From NCBI RefSeq assembly GCF_007995065.1, contig NZ_VOQR01000001.1, positions 623,001 to 687,000 on the forward strand: 64,000 bases of DNA, given 5' to 3'. The notes beneath the pieces are model-generated. The model searched no databases. It was not told the origin of the DNA and worked only from the letters and a program-made list of their open reading frames with translations. This stretch comes from Sphingomonas ginsenosidivorax (GTDB lineage: Bacteria > Pseudomonadota > Alphaproteobacteria > Sphingomonadales > Sphingomonadaceae). A program made the position numbers and the translations under genes. Positions within the stretch are counted from its first letter, which is position 1. The number at the start of each line of letters is the position of its first letter. This document shows positions 46,731-55,525 of this stretch, piece by piece.

Positions 46731-47893
46731 GCTACCGTGCGCCCTGGGCTTCGGACCCGGGTCGCAGCAAAGGTCGGCTTCACGAGGAACAGAACGGGAC
46801 CGCGCGCGGCCCCCGCGACGTCTTCCAGCGCGACCGCGACCGGATCATTCACTCGATCAGCTTCCGCCGCCTGCGGCACAAGACGCAGGTGTTCATGGCG
46901 CCCGACGGCGACCATTTCCGCGTCCGGCTGACGCACAGCCTGGAAGTCGCGCAGATCGGGCGGACGATCGCGCGCACATTGGCGCTCAACGAGGACCTGA
47001 CCGAGGCACTTTGCCTGGCGCACGACATCGGCCATCCGCCGTTCGGCCATGCCGGCGAGGATGCGCTGAAGGCTGCGCTGAAAGGGCAGGGCGGGTTCGA
47101 TCATAATGGCCACACGCTGCGCACGCTGGTGGCGATCGAGCACCCCTATCCGCGCTGGCGCGGGTTGAACCTGAGTTGGGAGACGCTGGAGGGGCTTGCG
47201 AAGCATAATGGGCCGGTGCGGCATCCGGGCTGGGCGCTGGCGGCGGCGGATGCGGAATTCCCGTTGGACCTGACGAGCTTTTCGAGTCTCGAGGCGCAGG
47301 TCGCGGCGATCGCGGACGACATCGCGTACGACAATCACGACATCGACGACGGTCTGCGCGCGGGGTTGCTGACGCTCGACCAGTTGCTCTCGGTGCCGCT
47401 GGTCGCGCGCGGCTGGGACGAGGCGCGCGCGCGCTATCCCGACGTGGAGCCCAAACATCTGATGGGCGAGCTGGTGCGCAGCCAGATCGGGACGATGGCG
47501 AACGACCTGATCGCGGAGACGCGCCGGCGGATCGCGGACAGCGGTGTCGGCAGCGTCGAGGACGTCCGCGCGGCGGGAACCTGCCTGGTCGGCTTCACCG
47601 ACGCGATGCGCGAGGAAGAGCGCGACCTGAAGCGTTTCATGTATGCGAACTTGTACCACCATCCGCGCCAGCTCGAGGCGGCGGGGGCGGCGCATGGGAT
47701 CGTCGCAGGGCTGTTCGCGGCCTATCGCGCCGACCCGGGGGCCATCCCGGAGGAGTGGCGCGCGCGGTTGCCCGAGGCGGAACCCGAGCGGAGCCGGCAC
47801 ATTGCCGACTTCATCGCGGGGATGACGGATCGCTATGCGGTGTCGCGCTACCGCGAGATCGTCGGGCCGATCGATCTGCCCGAGGGGTTTTAG
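46727..47893 (+). CDS. dgt: Deoxyguanosinetriphosphate triphosphohydrolase-like protein
   Basis: This 388-residue HD-domain enzyme splits dNTPs into nucleoside and triphosphate. Landmarks are [29 protein letters not shown], the HD ligands [17 protein letters not shown] and [25 protein letters not shown] and [15 protein letters not shown]. It is the short dgtA type (about 380-400 residues). In alphaproteobacteria it usually precedes argS, as here with one small gene of opposite strand between them. The ATG overlaps the stop of the SPOR protein. Confidence 0.93.
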   Translation: MSYRAPWASDPGRSKGRLHEEQNGTARGPRDVFQRDRDRIIHSISFRRLRHKTQVFMAPDGDHFRVRLTHSLEVAQIGRTIARTLALNEDLTEALCLAHDIGHPPFGHAGEDALKAALKGQGGFDHNGHTLRTLVAIEHPYPRWRGLNLSWETLEGLAKHNGPVRHPGWALAAADAEFPLDLTSFSSLEAQVAAIADDIAYDNHDIDDGLRAGLLTLDQLLSVPLVARGWDEARARYPDVEPKHLMGELVRSQIGTMANDLIAETRRRIADSGVGSVEDVRAAGTCLVGFTDAMREEERDLKRFMYANLYHHPRQLEAAGAAHGIVAGLFAAYRADPGAIPEEWRARLPEAEPERSRHIADFIAGMTDRYAVSRYREIVGPIDLPEGF

Positions 47894-47917
47894 CAAAGCC
47901 TGAGCTGTGAAATCCCC

Positions 47918-47984
47918 CCGTTCGTACTGAGCGAAGTCGAAGCACCTGGGACAGATGCCCTTCGACTTCGCTCAGGGCGAACGG
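47918..47984. repeat. Dispersed palindrome family A, second copy
   Basis: Arms 47918-47942 and 47960-47984 are 25-nt inverted copies with two mismatches, sharing the core CTGAGCGAAGTCGAAG with 6102-6172. The element sits between two convergent stop codons (dgt and the small exported protein), a position where it can terminate both transcripts. Confidence 0.85.
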
Positions 47985-48000
47985 AGGGGGCTAGGCCAAA

Positions 48001-48306
48001 TCAGTTCGCCGTGGTGGCGATCCCGCTGGCAACGCCGCCCGCAGCGCCGGCTGCTTCGCGCGTGTTGAACGATACCGGCACGCCGCCCGAGGTCCCCGAG
48101 ACACGGTCGCCGCGAACGACGAGGTGGAAGGCTTCGCCCGACGGCAGGCGGCGGCCGTCGATCACCTGGCGGCCGTCCTGGCGGCTCGCGGTGTAGACAT
48201 AGGTGCTGCCGTTATGGACGAAGCTCTGGCGGGCGTCAGCGGCGATGCCGATCGACGACGTCATGGCGGCGGCAGCGGCGGTCAGGATCAGGATGGTCTT
48301 GCGCAT
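48001..48306 (-). CDS. Small exported protein, unknown
   Basis: This 101-residue product has a signal peptide (MRKTILILTAAAAAMTSSIGIAA) and a short beta-rich mature part (SFVHNGSTYVYTASRQDGRQ, FHLVVRGDRVSGTSGGVPVSF) ending in a Gly/Ala-rich stretch. GGAGAAA precedes the ATG. Short proteins of this type are common in sphingomonads, without known function. The frame extends upstream to 48456 but that part has no protein-like character. It is divergent from argS, with 203 bp between the start codons. Confidence 0.68.
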   Translation of the reverse strand: MRKTILILTAAAAAMTSSIGIAADARQSFVHNGSTYVYTASRQDGRQVIDGRRLPSGEAFHLVVRGDRVSGTSGGVPVSFNTREAAGAAGGVASGIATTAN

Positions 48307-48509
48307 GATCGTTTCTCCACAATGTTGGTGTCGAGCCGGATCAGCAGGGCCGGTCTCAGAGCTGCAAAATATTGCGGTGCAGCATGAGTGGCAAATGCAA
48401 ACCCACCGAATGCGATTGCGTGAGACGCAATCCGTCACAAACCCGTCGCTTCTCAATTTTGAGCCGAGCGGCTAAGGGACGCGCTTTCGTGCCAAGCCTG
48501 GAACCTTCG

Positions 48510-50234
48510 ATGACGCTCTACATCCGTTTCGCCGCGCATATCGATGCGGCGCTCGACGCGCTGACCGCAGCGGGGACGCTGCCCGCCGGGCTGGACCGCC
48601 GGAACGTCACCGTCGAGCCGCCGCGCGACGCCAGCCATGGCGATCTCGCGACCAACGCCGCGATGGTGCTGGCCAAGCCCGCCAAGACCAATCCGCGGAT
48701 GCTCGCCGAGGCGCTGGTCGGCGAATTGTCGAAGCTGGAGGACGTCGCGAGCGCGAGCGTCGCGGGGCCGGGCTTCATCAACCTCAAGCTGACAGACGAC
48801 GCGTGGCGCGGCGAGCTGGCGGCGGTGCACGCGGCGGGCGCCGATTACGGCCGCTCGACGCAAGGCCGCGGGATCACGGTCAACATCGAATATGTCTCGG
48901 CTAACCCGACCGGGCCGATGCACATGGGGCATTGCCGCGGCGCGGTGGTGGGCGACGCGCTCGCCGCTTTGCTCGAATTCGCCGGGCACCGCGTGATCCG
49001 CGAATATTACGTCAACGACGCCGGCGGGCAGGTCGACGTGCTCGCGCGGTCGGCGCACCTGCGCTACCGCGAGGCGCTGGGCGAGGCAGTGACGATCCCG
49101 GAGGGGCTGTACCCGGGCGAGTATCTGATGCCGGTCGGGCAGGCGCTGGCCGCCGAGTTCGGCGACCGCTTCGTCGACGCGCCCGAGAGCGACTGGCTGA
49201 TCACCTTCCGCACGCGTGCGGTCGCGGCGATGATGGTGATGATCCGCGCCGACCTGGCGCTGCTCGGGATCGAGCATGAGGTGTTCTCGTCCGAGGCCGA
49301 ACTGCAGGCGCTGGGCAAGCCCGAGGCGGCGGAGGCCGAGCTGCGCTCGCGCGACCTGGTCTATGACGGCGTGCTCGAGGCGCCCAAGGGCGAGATGGCG
49401 GACGACTGGGAGCCGGTCGAGCTGCCGCTGTTCCGATCGACGCAGTTCGGCGACGACCAGGACCGGCCGATCAAGAAGTCGAACGGGTCGTGGACCTATT
49501 TCGGCGCCGATCTCGCCTATCATTTCCAGAAGAGCCAGACCGCCGACCAGCTGATCGACATCTGGGGCGCGGACCATGGCGGCACCGTCAAGCGGATCGT
49601 CGCCGCGGTCGCCGCGCTGACCGGCGGCAAGACGCGGTTCGACGTCAAGCTGGTTCAGATGGTCCGGCTGCTGCGCGCGGGCGAGCCGGTCAAGATGTCG
49701 AAGCGCTCGGGCAATTTCGTGACGCTGGCCGACGTCGTGCGCGAGGTCGGCAAGGACGTCGTGCGCTTCACGATGCTGACCCGGCGGTCCGACGCGCAGA
49801 TGGATTTCGACTTCGCCAAGGTCGTCGAGGCATCGAAGGACAACCCGGTCTTCTACGTCCAGTACGCGCATGCGCGCATCGCATCGCTGCACCGGCGTGC
49901 GGCGGAGGCGGGAATTGCAGCGGTTTCGGCGGATCTGTCCCGGCTTGATACGGACGAACTGGCGCTGGTGCAGCTCGCGGCGCAGTTCCCGCGCATCGTC
50001 GAGACCGCGGCGACGGCGCGTGAACCGCACCGGATTGCGTTCTATCTCTATGACTTGGCCGCCGCTTTCCACGCGCTGTGGAATGTCGGGAACGACCGCC
50101 CCGACCGCCGCTTCCTCGTCGTCGAGGATCCCGGCGCGACTGCGGCACGTCTTTCCTTGGCGGACGCGATCGGGCAGATTATCCGCAACGGCCTCGGTAT
50201 CATGGGTGTCGAGGCGGTTTCGGAGATGAAATGA
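48510..50234 (+). CDS. argS: Arginyl-tRNA synthetase
   Basis: This 574-residue class I synthetase has an N-terminal tRNA-recognition domain (MTLYIRFAAHIDAALDALTA), the HIGH motif as HMGH in NPTGPMHMGHCRGAVVGD, the KMSK motif in VKMSKRSGNFVTLADV, and a C-terminal anticodon-binding DALR domain (YVQYAHARIASLHRRA). The family start is MTLYIRF; the frame upstream is not coding. It overlaps the SPOR gene (ATGA) and heads the argS-tatC run. Confidence 0.96.
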   Translation: MTLYIRFAAHIDAALDALTAAGTLPAGLDRRNVTVEPPRDASHGDLATNAAMVLAKPAKTNPRMLAEALVGELSKLEDVASASVAGPGFINLKLTDDAWRGELAAVHAAGADYGRSTQGRGITVNIEYVSANPTGPMHMGHCRGAVVGDALAALLEFAGHRVIREYYVNDAGGQVDVLARSAHLRYREALGEAVTIPEGLYPGEYLMPVGQALAAEFGDRFVDAPESDWLITFRTRAVAAMMVMIRADLALLGIEHEVFSSEAELQALGKPEAAEAELRSRDLVYDGVLEAPKGEMADDWEPVELPLFRSTQFGDDQDRPIKKSNGSWTYFGADLAYHFQKSQTADQLIDIWGADHGGTVKRIVAAVAALTGGKTRFDVKLVQMVRLLRAGEPVKMSKRSGNFVTLADVVREVGKDVVRFTMLTRRSDAQMDFDFAKVVEASKDNPVFYVQYAHARIASLHRRAAEAGIAAVSADLSRLDTDELALVQLAAQFPRIVETAATAREPHRIAFYLYDLAAAFHALWNVGNDRPDRRFLVVEDPGATAARLSLADAIGQIIRNGLGIMGVEAVSEMK

Positions 50235-50956
50235 TGGCCGACGACATGGATCTGCGCGAGGAAGACCGGCTTCCCTGGCTGGAAACGGTCGAACCCGATG
50301 AGGAGGAAGGCGTCGGTCTCGGCCGCGTCGTCGCGCTCGTCGTGCTGGGTCTGGGCGTGCTCGCCGCGATCATCTTCGGGATCTACACGCTGCAGCACCG
50401 CCCGCTCACGGGCGACGGCCAGCTGATCGCCGCGCAGGAAGGCGACTACAAGGTCAAGCCGACCGATCCGGGCGGCCTCAAGGTCGAGGGCGAGGGCAAC
50501 AGCGCGATCGCCACGAGCGCCGGCAAGGGCGCGGGCAACGGCGCGATCGACCTGCGCGGCGTGCCGGAAACGCCGGTCGCAGGGCAGCGCGCCAAGGCCG
50601 TCGCCGCCAAGGATCCCACGGGGCGCAACGCGGTCGCGCAGGTCCCGGCTTCGGGCGGGCGGCTGGTCGCCACCGCGCCGGTCTCGGCATCGCGCTCGGG
50701 CAACGCCAGTGCGGCGGTTGCGGGCTCGCTGGTTCAGCTGGGGGCGTTTCCGAGCGAGTCGGTCGCCAACGCCGCCTGGGATCGCTTCTCGAAGCGGTTC
50801 GCCTATGTCGCCGCGCTGGGCAAGTCGGTCCAGCCGGTCGCGGCGGGTGGGCGCACGCTGTACCGGCTGCGCGTGAATGCGGGTAGCGCGAACCAGGCGG
50901 CCGATATCTGCGGGCGGCTGCGCGTTGCCGGCGAGACGTGTTTCGTTGCGAGCTGA
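50231..50956 (+). CDS. SPOR-domain membrane protein
   Basis: This 241-residue bitopic protein has an acidic cytoplasmic N-terminus (LREEDRLPWLETVEPDEEEG), one membrane helix (VVALVVLGLGVLAAIIFGIY), a Gly/Ala-rich linker and a C-terminal SPOR domain (SLVQLGAFPSESVANAAWDR, then TLYRLRVNAGSANQAADICG). The layout resembles FtsN. In alphaproteobacteria the argS-SPOR-nagZ-scpAB order is conserved. It most likely binds septal glycan in the periplasm. A palindrome follows before nagZ. Confidence 0.85.
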   Translation: MMADDMDLREEDRLPWLETVEPDEEEGVGLGRVVALVVLGLGVLAAIIFGIYTLQHRPLTGDGQLIAAQEGDYKVKPTDPGGLKVEGEGNSAIATSAGKGAGNGAIDLRGVPETPVAGQRAKAVAAKDPTGRNAVAQVPASGGRLVATAPVSASRSGNASAAVAGSLVQLGAFPSESVANAAWDRFSKRFAYVAALGKSVQPVAAGGRTLYRLRVNAGSANQAADICGRLRVAGETCFVAS

Positions 50957-50987
50957 TTTCGGCGCAAGCTGACGCGACCCGCCTCGG

Positions 50988-51064
50988 TTCTCCCGCGTAG
51001 GCGGGAGTCCAGGGTTACGGGCGGTGTCGCTGCTTGACCCTGGGCTCCCGCCTTCGCGGGAGAA
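50988..51064. repeat. Dispersed palindrome, TCTCCCGCxxxGGCGGGAG type (family E)
   Basis: Arms of about 28 nt (50988-51015 and 51037-51064) each contain a small hairpin (TCTCCCGCG..GGCGGGAG) joined to CCAGGGT/ACCCTGG. A single copy is seen in this window, between the SPOR gene and nagZ. It is built like the other families, a double hairpin within a larger palindrome. Confidence 0.8.
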
Positions 51065-51116
51065 CAGAAGGGCGAAGGGGTGACGGGATAGGGGCGGACG
51101 GCTAAGCCCCCAGCCC

Positions 51117-52118
51117 ATGAAACCCGTGATCTTCGGCCTGTCCGGCCTCACCCTGACCCCCGACGAGCGCGCGTTCTTCGCGGACGCGGAGCCTGCCGGC
51201 TACATCCTCTTCAAGCGTAACGTCGCCGACCGCGCGCAGCTGCGCGCGCTGACCGAATCGCTGCGTGACGTGGCGGGTCGCGACGATCTCGCGATTTTGA
51301 TCGACCAGGAGGGCGGACGCGTCGCGCGGATGGGGCCGCCGGAATGGCCCGACTTCCCCGCCGGCCCCGCCTTCGATGCGCTGTACGAGCGCGCGCCGAT
51401 GACCGCGATCCAGGCGGTGCGCGCCAATGCGCAGGCGCTGGGTCTGATGCTCGCCGAGGTCGGGATCACCGTCGACTGCCTGCCGCTGCTCGACGTCGCG
51501 CAACCCGACACCACCGAAGCGATCACCATCCGCGCGTTCGGATCCGAGCCGATGCGTGTCGCGGCGATGGGGCGCGCGACGCTTGAGGGGCTGGCGGCAG
51601 GCGGTGTCGTCGGCGTCGTCAAGCACATGCCCGGGCATGGCCGCGCCCAGGTCGATTCGCACCACCTGCTGCCGACCGTGACCGCGAGCGACGACGAGCT
51701 CGAGATCGATATCGAACCGTTCCGCACGCTGAACGGCGCGCCGATGGGGATGACCTCGCACATCGTGTTCGACGCCTGGGATCCGCAGCGCCCCGCGACG
51801 CTGTCGCCGACCGTCATCGCGGACGTCATCCGCGGGCGGATCGGGTTCGACGGGCTGCTGATGACCGACGATATCGACATGAAGGCGCTGTCGGGCAGCG
51901 CGGGCGACAAGGCCGCGGGTGCGATTGCAGCGGGTTGCGACCTGGTGCTCGATTGCCATGCGAAGATGGCGCAGATGACCGAGATCGCGGGCCGGCTCGG
52001 CGACATCGCGGCGTCGTCGCGCGCGCGGCTCGATCGCGCGATGGCGAGCGTCGGCGCGCCGCAGGGCGACTTCGCGGAGTTGATCGCCCGGCGCGACGCC
52101 TTGATGGCGGTGAACTGA
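51117..52118 (+). CDS. nagZ: Beta-N-acetylhexosaminidase (peptidoglycan recycling)
   Basis: This 333-residue cytoplasmic GH3 enzyme removes GlcNAc from anhydromuropeptides. Landmarks are GLTLTPDERAFFADAEPAGY, ILIDQEGGRVARMGPP, the catalytic-loop His/Asp in VVKHMPGHGRAQVDSHHLLP, and GLLMTDDIDMKALSG with the nucleophile Asp. Length is standard. Only 16 bp separate it from scpA. Confidence 0.95.
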   Translation: MKPVIFGLSGLTLTPDERAFFADAEPAGYILFKRNVADRAQLRALTESLRDVAGRDDLAILIDQEGGRVARMGPPEWPDFPAGPAFDALYERAPMTAIQAVRANAQALGLMLAEVGITVDCLPLLDVAQPDTTEAITIRAFGSEPMRVAAMGRATLEGLAAGGVVGVVKHMPGHGRAQVDSHHLLPTVTASDDELEIDIEPFRTLNGAPMGMTSHIVFDAWDPQRPATLSPTVIADVIRGRIGFDGLLMTDDIDMKALSGSAGDKAAGAIAAGCDLVLDCHAKMAQMTEIAGRLGDIAASSRARLDRAMASVGAPQGDFAELIARRDALMAVN

Positions 52119-52134
52119 GCGCTAAGCTCGCGGC

Positions 52135-52857
52135 ATGACCGCCGACGAGACACTGACGCTGGAGCTGGACGGGTGGGAGGGGCCGCTCGACCTGTTGCTG
52201 GCGCTGGCGCGCGGACAGAAAGTCGATCTGCGCGCGATCTCGATCCTCGCGCTGGTCGAGCAGTATCTCGCCTATGTCGACCAGGCGCGGAGCCTGAAAC
52301 TGGAGCTGGCCGCCGACTATCTCGTGATGGCGGCATGGCTCGCCTATTTGAAGTCCGCGCTGCTGTTGCCGCGCGACCCGCAGGCGGAGCCCGACCCCGA
52401 AGAACTGGCGATGAAGCTGCAGCTGCGGCTCGAACGACTGAGCGCGATGCGGGAGGCGGGGGCGCGGCTGATGGCACGCGATCGGACTGGCCGCGACGTC
52501 TTCGCGCGCGGGGCGCCCGAGGGGCTGCGTACCGTCCGCACCGCGCTGTGGACCGCCGAGATCTACGACTTGATCGCCGCCTATGGCCGGATCAGCGCAC
52601 GGACGCGGCCAGTGATGCACGTCGTCGCCGACCGCGCGGTAATGACGCTGGAAGCGGCGCTCGAGCGCGTGTCGATGCTGCTCGGCGAACGCATCGACTG
52701 GAGCGTGATCGAGAGCTTCCTGCCCGAATCGGGCGAGGCGCTGCGGCGGTCGGCGCTGGCGTCGAGCTTCGTCGCGGCGCTGGAACTGGCGCGGCAGGGG
52801 CGGGTGGAGTTGCGCCAGGCGGGGCCGTTCGCGCCGCTCTATCTGCGCGCGCTGTGA
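52135..52857 (+). CDS. scpA: Segregation and condensation protein A
   Basis: This 240-residue kleisin of the SMC-ScpAB condensin has the N-terminal LELDGWEGPLDLLLALARGQ and VDLRAISILALVEQYLAYVD, AADYLVMAAWLAYLKSALLL and a C-terminal winged-helix part. It bridges the SMC heads. It overlaps scpB with a GTGA junction. Confidence 0.95.
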   Translation: MTADETLTLELDGWEGPLDLLLALARGQKVDLRAISILALVEQYLAYVDQARSLKLELAADYLVMAAWLAYLKSALLLPRDPQAEPDPEELAMKLQLRLERLSAMREAGARLMARDRTGRDVFARGAPEGLRTVRTALWTAEIYDLIAAYGRISARTRPVMHVVADRAVMTLEAALERVSMLLGERIDWSVIESFLPESGEALRRSALASSFVAALELARQGRVELRQAGPFAPLYLRAL

Positions 52858-53429
52858 CCCCGCCCGACGATTTCACGCGCGCGGTCGAGGCGGTGCTGTT
52901 CGCGAGCGACGTGCCGCTGACGCTCGATGCGATTCGCGCGCATGTCGGGGCGGGCGACGTCCGCGCCGCGCTCGACCGGCTGGTGGAGGACTATACCGGG
53001 CGCGGCATTGGGATCGTCCGGCGCGGCGAGCGCTGGCAGGTCCAGACCGCGCCCGACCTGGCGCATCTGCTGCGCCGCGACCGCGAGGAACCGCGCAAGC
53101 TCAGTCGCGCGGGGATCGAGACGCTGGCGATCATCGCCTATCACGAGCCGGTCACGCGCGCGGAGATCGAGGCGATCCGCGGCGTGCAGATCTCGAAGGG
53201 CACGATCGACGTGCTGATGGAGGCGGGGTGGGTTCGCCCCGCGGGGCGGCGCGACGTGCCGGGGCGGCCGCTGACCTATGCGACGAGCCCCGAATTCCTC
53301 GTCCATTTCGGGTTGGCGAGCCGCCGGGACCTGCCGGGAATCGACGATCTTCGCGCCGCCGGCCTGCTCGATCCGGTCGATCTCGCCTTCGAGCAACTGG
53401 AGGTGGCAAACCCGCACGAAGACGACTAG
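52854..53429 (+). CDS. scpB: Segregation and condensation protein B
   Basis: This 191-residue ScpB has two winged-helix domains: AVEAVLFASDVPLTLDAIRA at the start, then RKLSRAGIETLAIIAYHEPV and EAIRGVQISKGTIDVLMEAG, which are strongly conserved. It dimerises and binds ScpA. The start is GTG overlapping scpA's stop. A 28-bp gap with a good ribosome binding site leads to tatA. Confidence 0.95.
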   Translation: MTPPDDFTRAVEAVLFASDVPLTLDAIRAHVGAGDVRAALDRLVEDYTGRGIGIVRRGERWQVQTAPDLAHLLRRDREEPRKLSRAGIETLAIIAYHEPVTRAEIEAIRGVQISKGTIDVLMEAGWVRPAGRRDVPGRPLTYATSPEFLVHFGLASRRDLPGIDDLRAAGLLDPVDLAFEQLEVANPHEDD

Positions 53430-53457
53430 ATAGGGAAGAGTTTCCAGGAGAATTGCC

Positions 53458-53694
53458 ATGGGCGGTTTCAGCCCGATCCACCTACTCGTGCTTGCGGTCG
53501 TAGCGATCCTTCTGCTCGGCGGCGGTCGTTTCTCGAACCTGATGGGCGACGTCGCCAAGGGCGTGAAGAACTTCAAGAAGGGCATGTCCGAGCAGGACGA
53601 GGACGACGCCAAGCCCGCAGCGCGCATCGAAGCGAAGAAGACCGCCGATCCCGCGTTCGACCGCGACGGCAATCGCGTCCGCGAAGACCGCTAG
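53458..53694 (+). CDS. tatA: Twin-arginine translocase subunit TatA
   Basis: This 78-residue subunit has an N-terminal membrane helix (PIHLLVLAVVAILLLGGGRF), a hinge and amphipathic helix (NLMGDVAKGVKNFKKGMSEQ), and a charged tail. It forms the pore-like assembly that moves folded proteins across the inner membrane. AGGAGA lies 7 nt before the ATG. Confidence 0.95.
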   Translation: MGGFSPIHLLVLAVVAILLLGGGRFSNLMGDVAKGVKNFKKGMSEQDEDDAKPAARIEAKKTADPAFDRDGNRVREDR

Positions 53695-53730
53695 GACGCC
53701 CGTTTGACGTACCAAGACAGGCGCGGCTGA

Positions 53731-54234
53731 ATGTTCGATATCGCGCCATCCGAGCTGTTGCTGGTCGGCTTCGTCGCGCTCGTCGTGATCGGGCCGAAGG
53801 ATTTGCCGAAGGCGATGCGGGTCGTCGGCTATTGGGTCGGCAAGGCCCGCGGCGTCGCGCGGCAATTCCGTTCGGGATTCGATTCGATGGTCCGCGAGGC
53901 GGAGCTCGAGGAGATGGAGAAACGCTGGGCCAGCGAGAACGAGCGGATCATGCGCGAGCATCCGCAGACATCGACGTCGGACGAGCATCCGGCGGCCGAC
54001 GTTCATCCTGTCGCTGACGTCGGTCACGTGGAGGAAGACGGCACCGCGCCCGCGGTGATGGTCGACAAGCCAGTGGTGGCACCGGCCGAGCCGGACCATG
54101 CCGCAGCCCCTCCAGTGCCCGCACCCGTACCCGCCGCTGCGCCGGTGCATACGCCCGATCTGTTCGATCCCGCGGCACCCGGCATTCCCGATGGCAAGCC
54201 GGGTGCCGACGACAGGGACGTCGCGAAGTCATGA
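53731..54234 (+). CDS. tatB: Twin-arginine translocase subunit TatB
   Basis: This 167-residue subunit has the family N-terminus MFDIAPSELLLVGFVALVVIG with the conserved Glu at residue 8, then the amphipathic helix (KDLPKAMRVVGYWVGKARGV) and a long Pro/Ala-rich, His/Asp-containing tail. It forms the substrate receptor with TatC. It overlaps tatC (ATGA). Confidence 0.94.
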   Translation: MFDIAPSELLLVGFVALVVIGPKDLPKAMRVVGYWVGKARGVARQFRSGFDSMVREAELEEMEKRWASENERIMREHPQTSTSDEHPAADVHPVADVGHVEEDGTAPAVMVDKPVVAPAEPDHAAAPPVPAPVPAAAPVHTPDLFDPAAPGIPDGKPGADDRDVAKS

Positions 54235-54998
54235 GCGAGATCGACGACAGCCGCGCGCCCCTGCTCGATCACCTGATCGAACTGCGCCGCCGCCTGCTCT
54301 ACTGCATCGCCGCGCTGGTCGTGACGTTCGGGGTGGCGATGTATTTCGCCGAGGACATCTTCGGCTTCCTCGTTCACCCGCTGCTCGTCGCCGGGCAGAA
54401 CACGGTGATCTATACCGAGATCTTCGAGGCGTTCTTCGTCCAGATCAAGGTCGCGTTCTTCGCGGCGATGATGCTGTCCTTCCCGGTGATCGCGAACCAG
54501 CTGTGGCAGTTCGTCGCGCCGGGGCTGTACAAGAAGGAGAAGCGCGCGCTGCTGCCCTTCATCCTGGCGACGCCGGTGCTGTTCCTGATGGGCGCGGCGA
54601 TGGCGTATTACATCGCGGTCCCGATGGCGCTGCACTTCCTGCTCGGGTTCGACGGCATGGTCGGCGGGGTGAAGCGAGAGGCACTGCCCGCGATCGGCAA
54701 CTACCTGTCGTTCATCATGCAGTTCCTGTTCGGCTTCGGGCTGGCCTTCCTGCTGCCCGTGCTGCTGATGCTGCTCGAGCGCGCCGGGATCGTGACCCGC
54801 AAGCAGCTGATCGGGGCGCGGCGCTATGCGATCGTCGCGGCGTTCGCGATCGCCGCGGTGCTGACGCCGCCGGATATCGGGTCGCAGTTGCTGCTCGCGA
54901 TCCCGTTGACGATCCTCTACGAGCTCGCGCTGATCGGGATCTGGTTCACAGAGCGGAGCCGCGCGAAGGCCGCCGGGACCGAGATCGTCGAGGGCTAG
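54231..54998 (+). CDS. tatC: Twin-arginine translocase subunit TatC
   Basis: This 255-residue protein has six membrane helices. Landmarks are the N-terminal LLDHLIELRRRLLYCI, the periplasmic-loop FWQFVAPGLY-type motif (QLWQFVAPGLYKKEKR), and AVLTPPDIGSQLLLAIPLTI in the last helices. It recognises twin-arginine signals. It is the last gene of the argS-tatC run. Confidence 0.95.
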   Translation: MSEIDDSRAPLLDHLIELRRRLLYCIAALVVTFGVAMYFAEDIFGFLVHPLLVAGQNTVIYTEIFEAFFVQIKVAFFAAMMLSFPVIANQLWQFVAPGLYKKEKRALLPFILATPVLFLMGAAMAYYIAVPMALHFLLGFDGMVGGVKREALPAIGNYLSFIMQFLFGFGLAFLLPVLLMLLERAGIVTRKQLIGARRYAIVAAFAIAAVLTPPDIGSQLLLAIPLTILYELALIGIWFTERSRAKAAGTEIVEG

Positions 54999-55043
54999 GC
55001 GCACCGGCCGACGCCGGTGGGGCGGCCTGTCCCCAAAACGAAA

Positions 55044-55075
55044 ACGGGCCCCGGTGCGGCTGCACCGGGGCCCGT
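55044..55075 (-). terminator. Strong hairpin terminator
   Basis: ACGGGCCCCGGTGC, loop GGCT, GCACCGGGGCCCGT: a perfect 14-bp stem. On the minus strand it is followed by TTTTCGTTTT, the form of a rho-independent terminator for the entericidin-like gene. On the plus strand it can also stop tatC transcripts, though without a T-run. Confidence 0.85.
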
Positions 55076-55098
55076 TCCGTATCCGCGAGGAAAGCGGT

Positions 55099-55233
55099 TT
55101 ACTTGGCGTCGTTCGCCGTCTTGGCGACCGTGCGGCCGGCCGAGCTGACGTCCTTGCCGGCGCCCTCGACCGTGTTGCATGCCGATACCATCAACGCGCC
55201 GGCGACAAACGCCAAACCTACCAACTTACGCAT
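55099..55233 (-). CDS. Entericidin-like small lipoprotein
   Basis: This 44-residue product MRKLVGLAFVAGALMVSACN... has a lipobox (VSAC) and the mature segment CNTVEGAGKDVSSAGRTVAK, which is the entericidin A/B (EcnA/EcnB) pattern. AGGAGA precedes the ATG. Entericidin-like lipoproteins are frequent stress-induced genes in alphaproteobacteria; no convincing EcfG promoter is visible here. The in-frame extension upstream to 55566 overlaps the phyP end and is not real. Confidence 0.85.
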   Translation of the reverse strand: MRKLVGLAFVAGALMVSACNTVEGAGKDVSSAGRTVAKTANDAK

Positions 55234-55338
55234 GATACCATCTCCTGAACGGGCTTGAATGCCGGGTTCCCAATGATCGGACGCCGGTTTCGTTCCTTCA
55301 ACGGAACGACCGTCGTCAATCTGTGGAATGTGAAAAGA

Positions 55339-55380
55339 CCCGGAAGCATCACCGGGGGGGGGAGGGTGGATGCTTCCGGG
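55339..55380 (-). terminator. Hairpin terminator downstream of phyP
   Basis: CCCGGAAGCATC (55339-55350) and GATGCTTCCGGG (55369-55380) form a perfect 12-bp stem. Read on the minus strand it is followed by TCTTTTC, so it would end the nepR-phyP transcript. The loop holds a run of ten G on the plus strand. Nothing else is seen in the 292-bp gap 55234-55525. Confidence 0.7.
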
Positions 55381-55525
55381 CCTATGACTTGGACGGCGAG
55401 AGCGGGGGGGCATAAAATCGCCATCCGAACAGTAAAACGGCAGGCGTGTCGCTCGGTTCCAGCTGTCGAGAACTTTTTTCGCAGCCAACCTCGAAGCCGG
55501 CTTTCGCAGCCGGTGCGAACCAGCG

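Noticed and set aside
55247..55270. GGAAC with GTTC on the minus strand before the entericidin-like gene as an EcfG promoter
   Set aside because: The spacer is 15 nt instead of 16-17, and the transcript would start only about 9 nt from the ATG, within the ribosome binding site.
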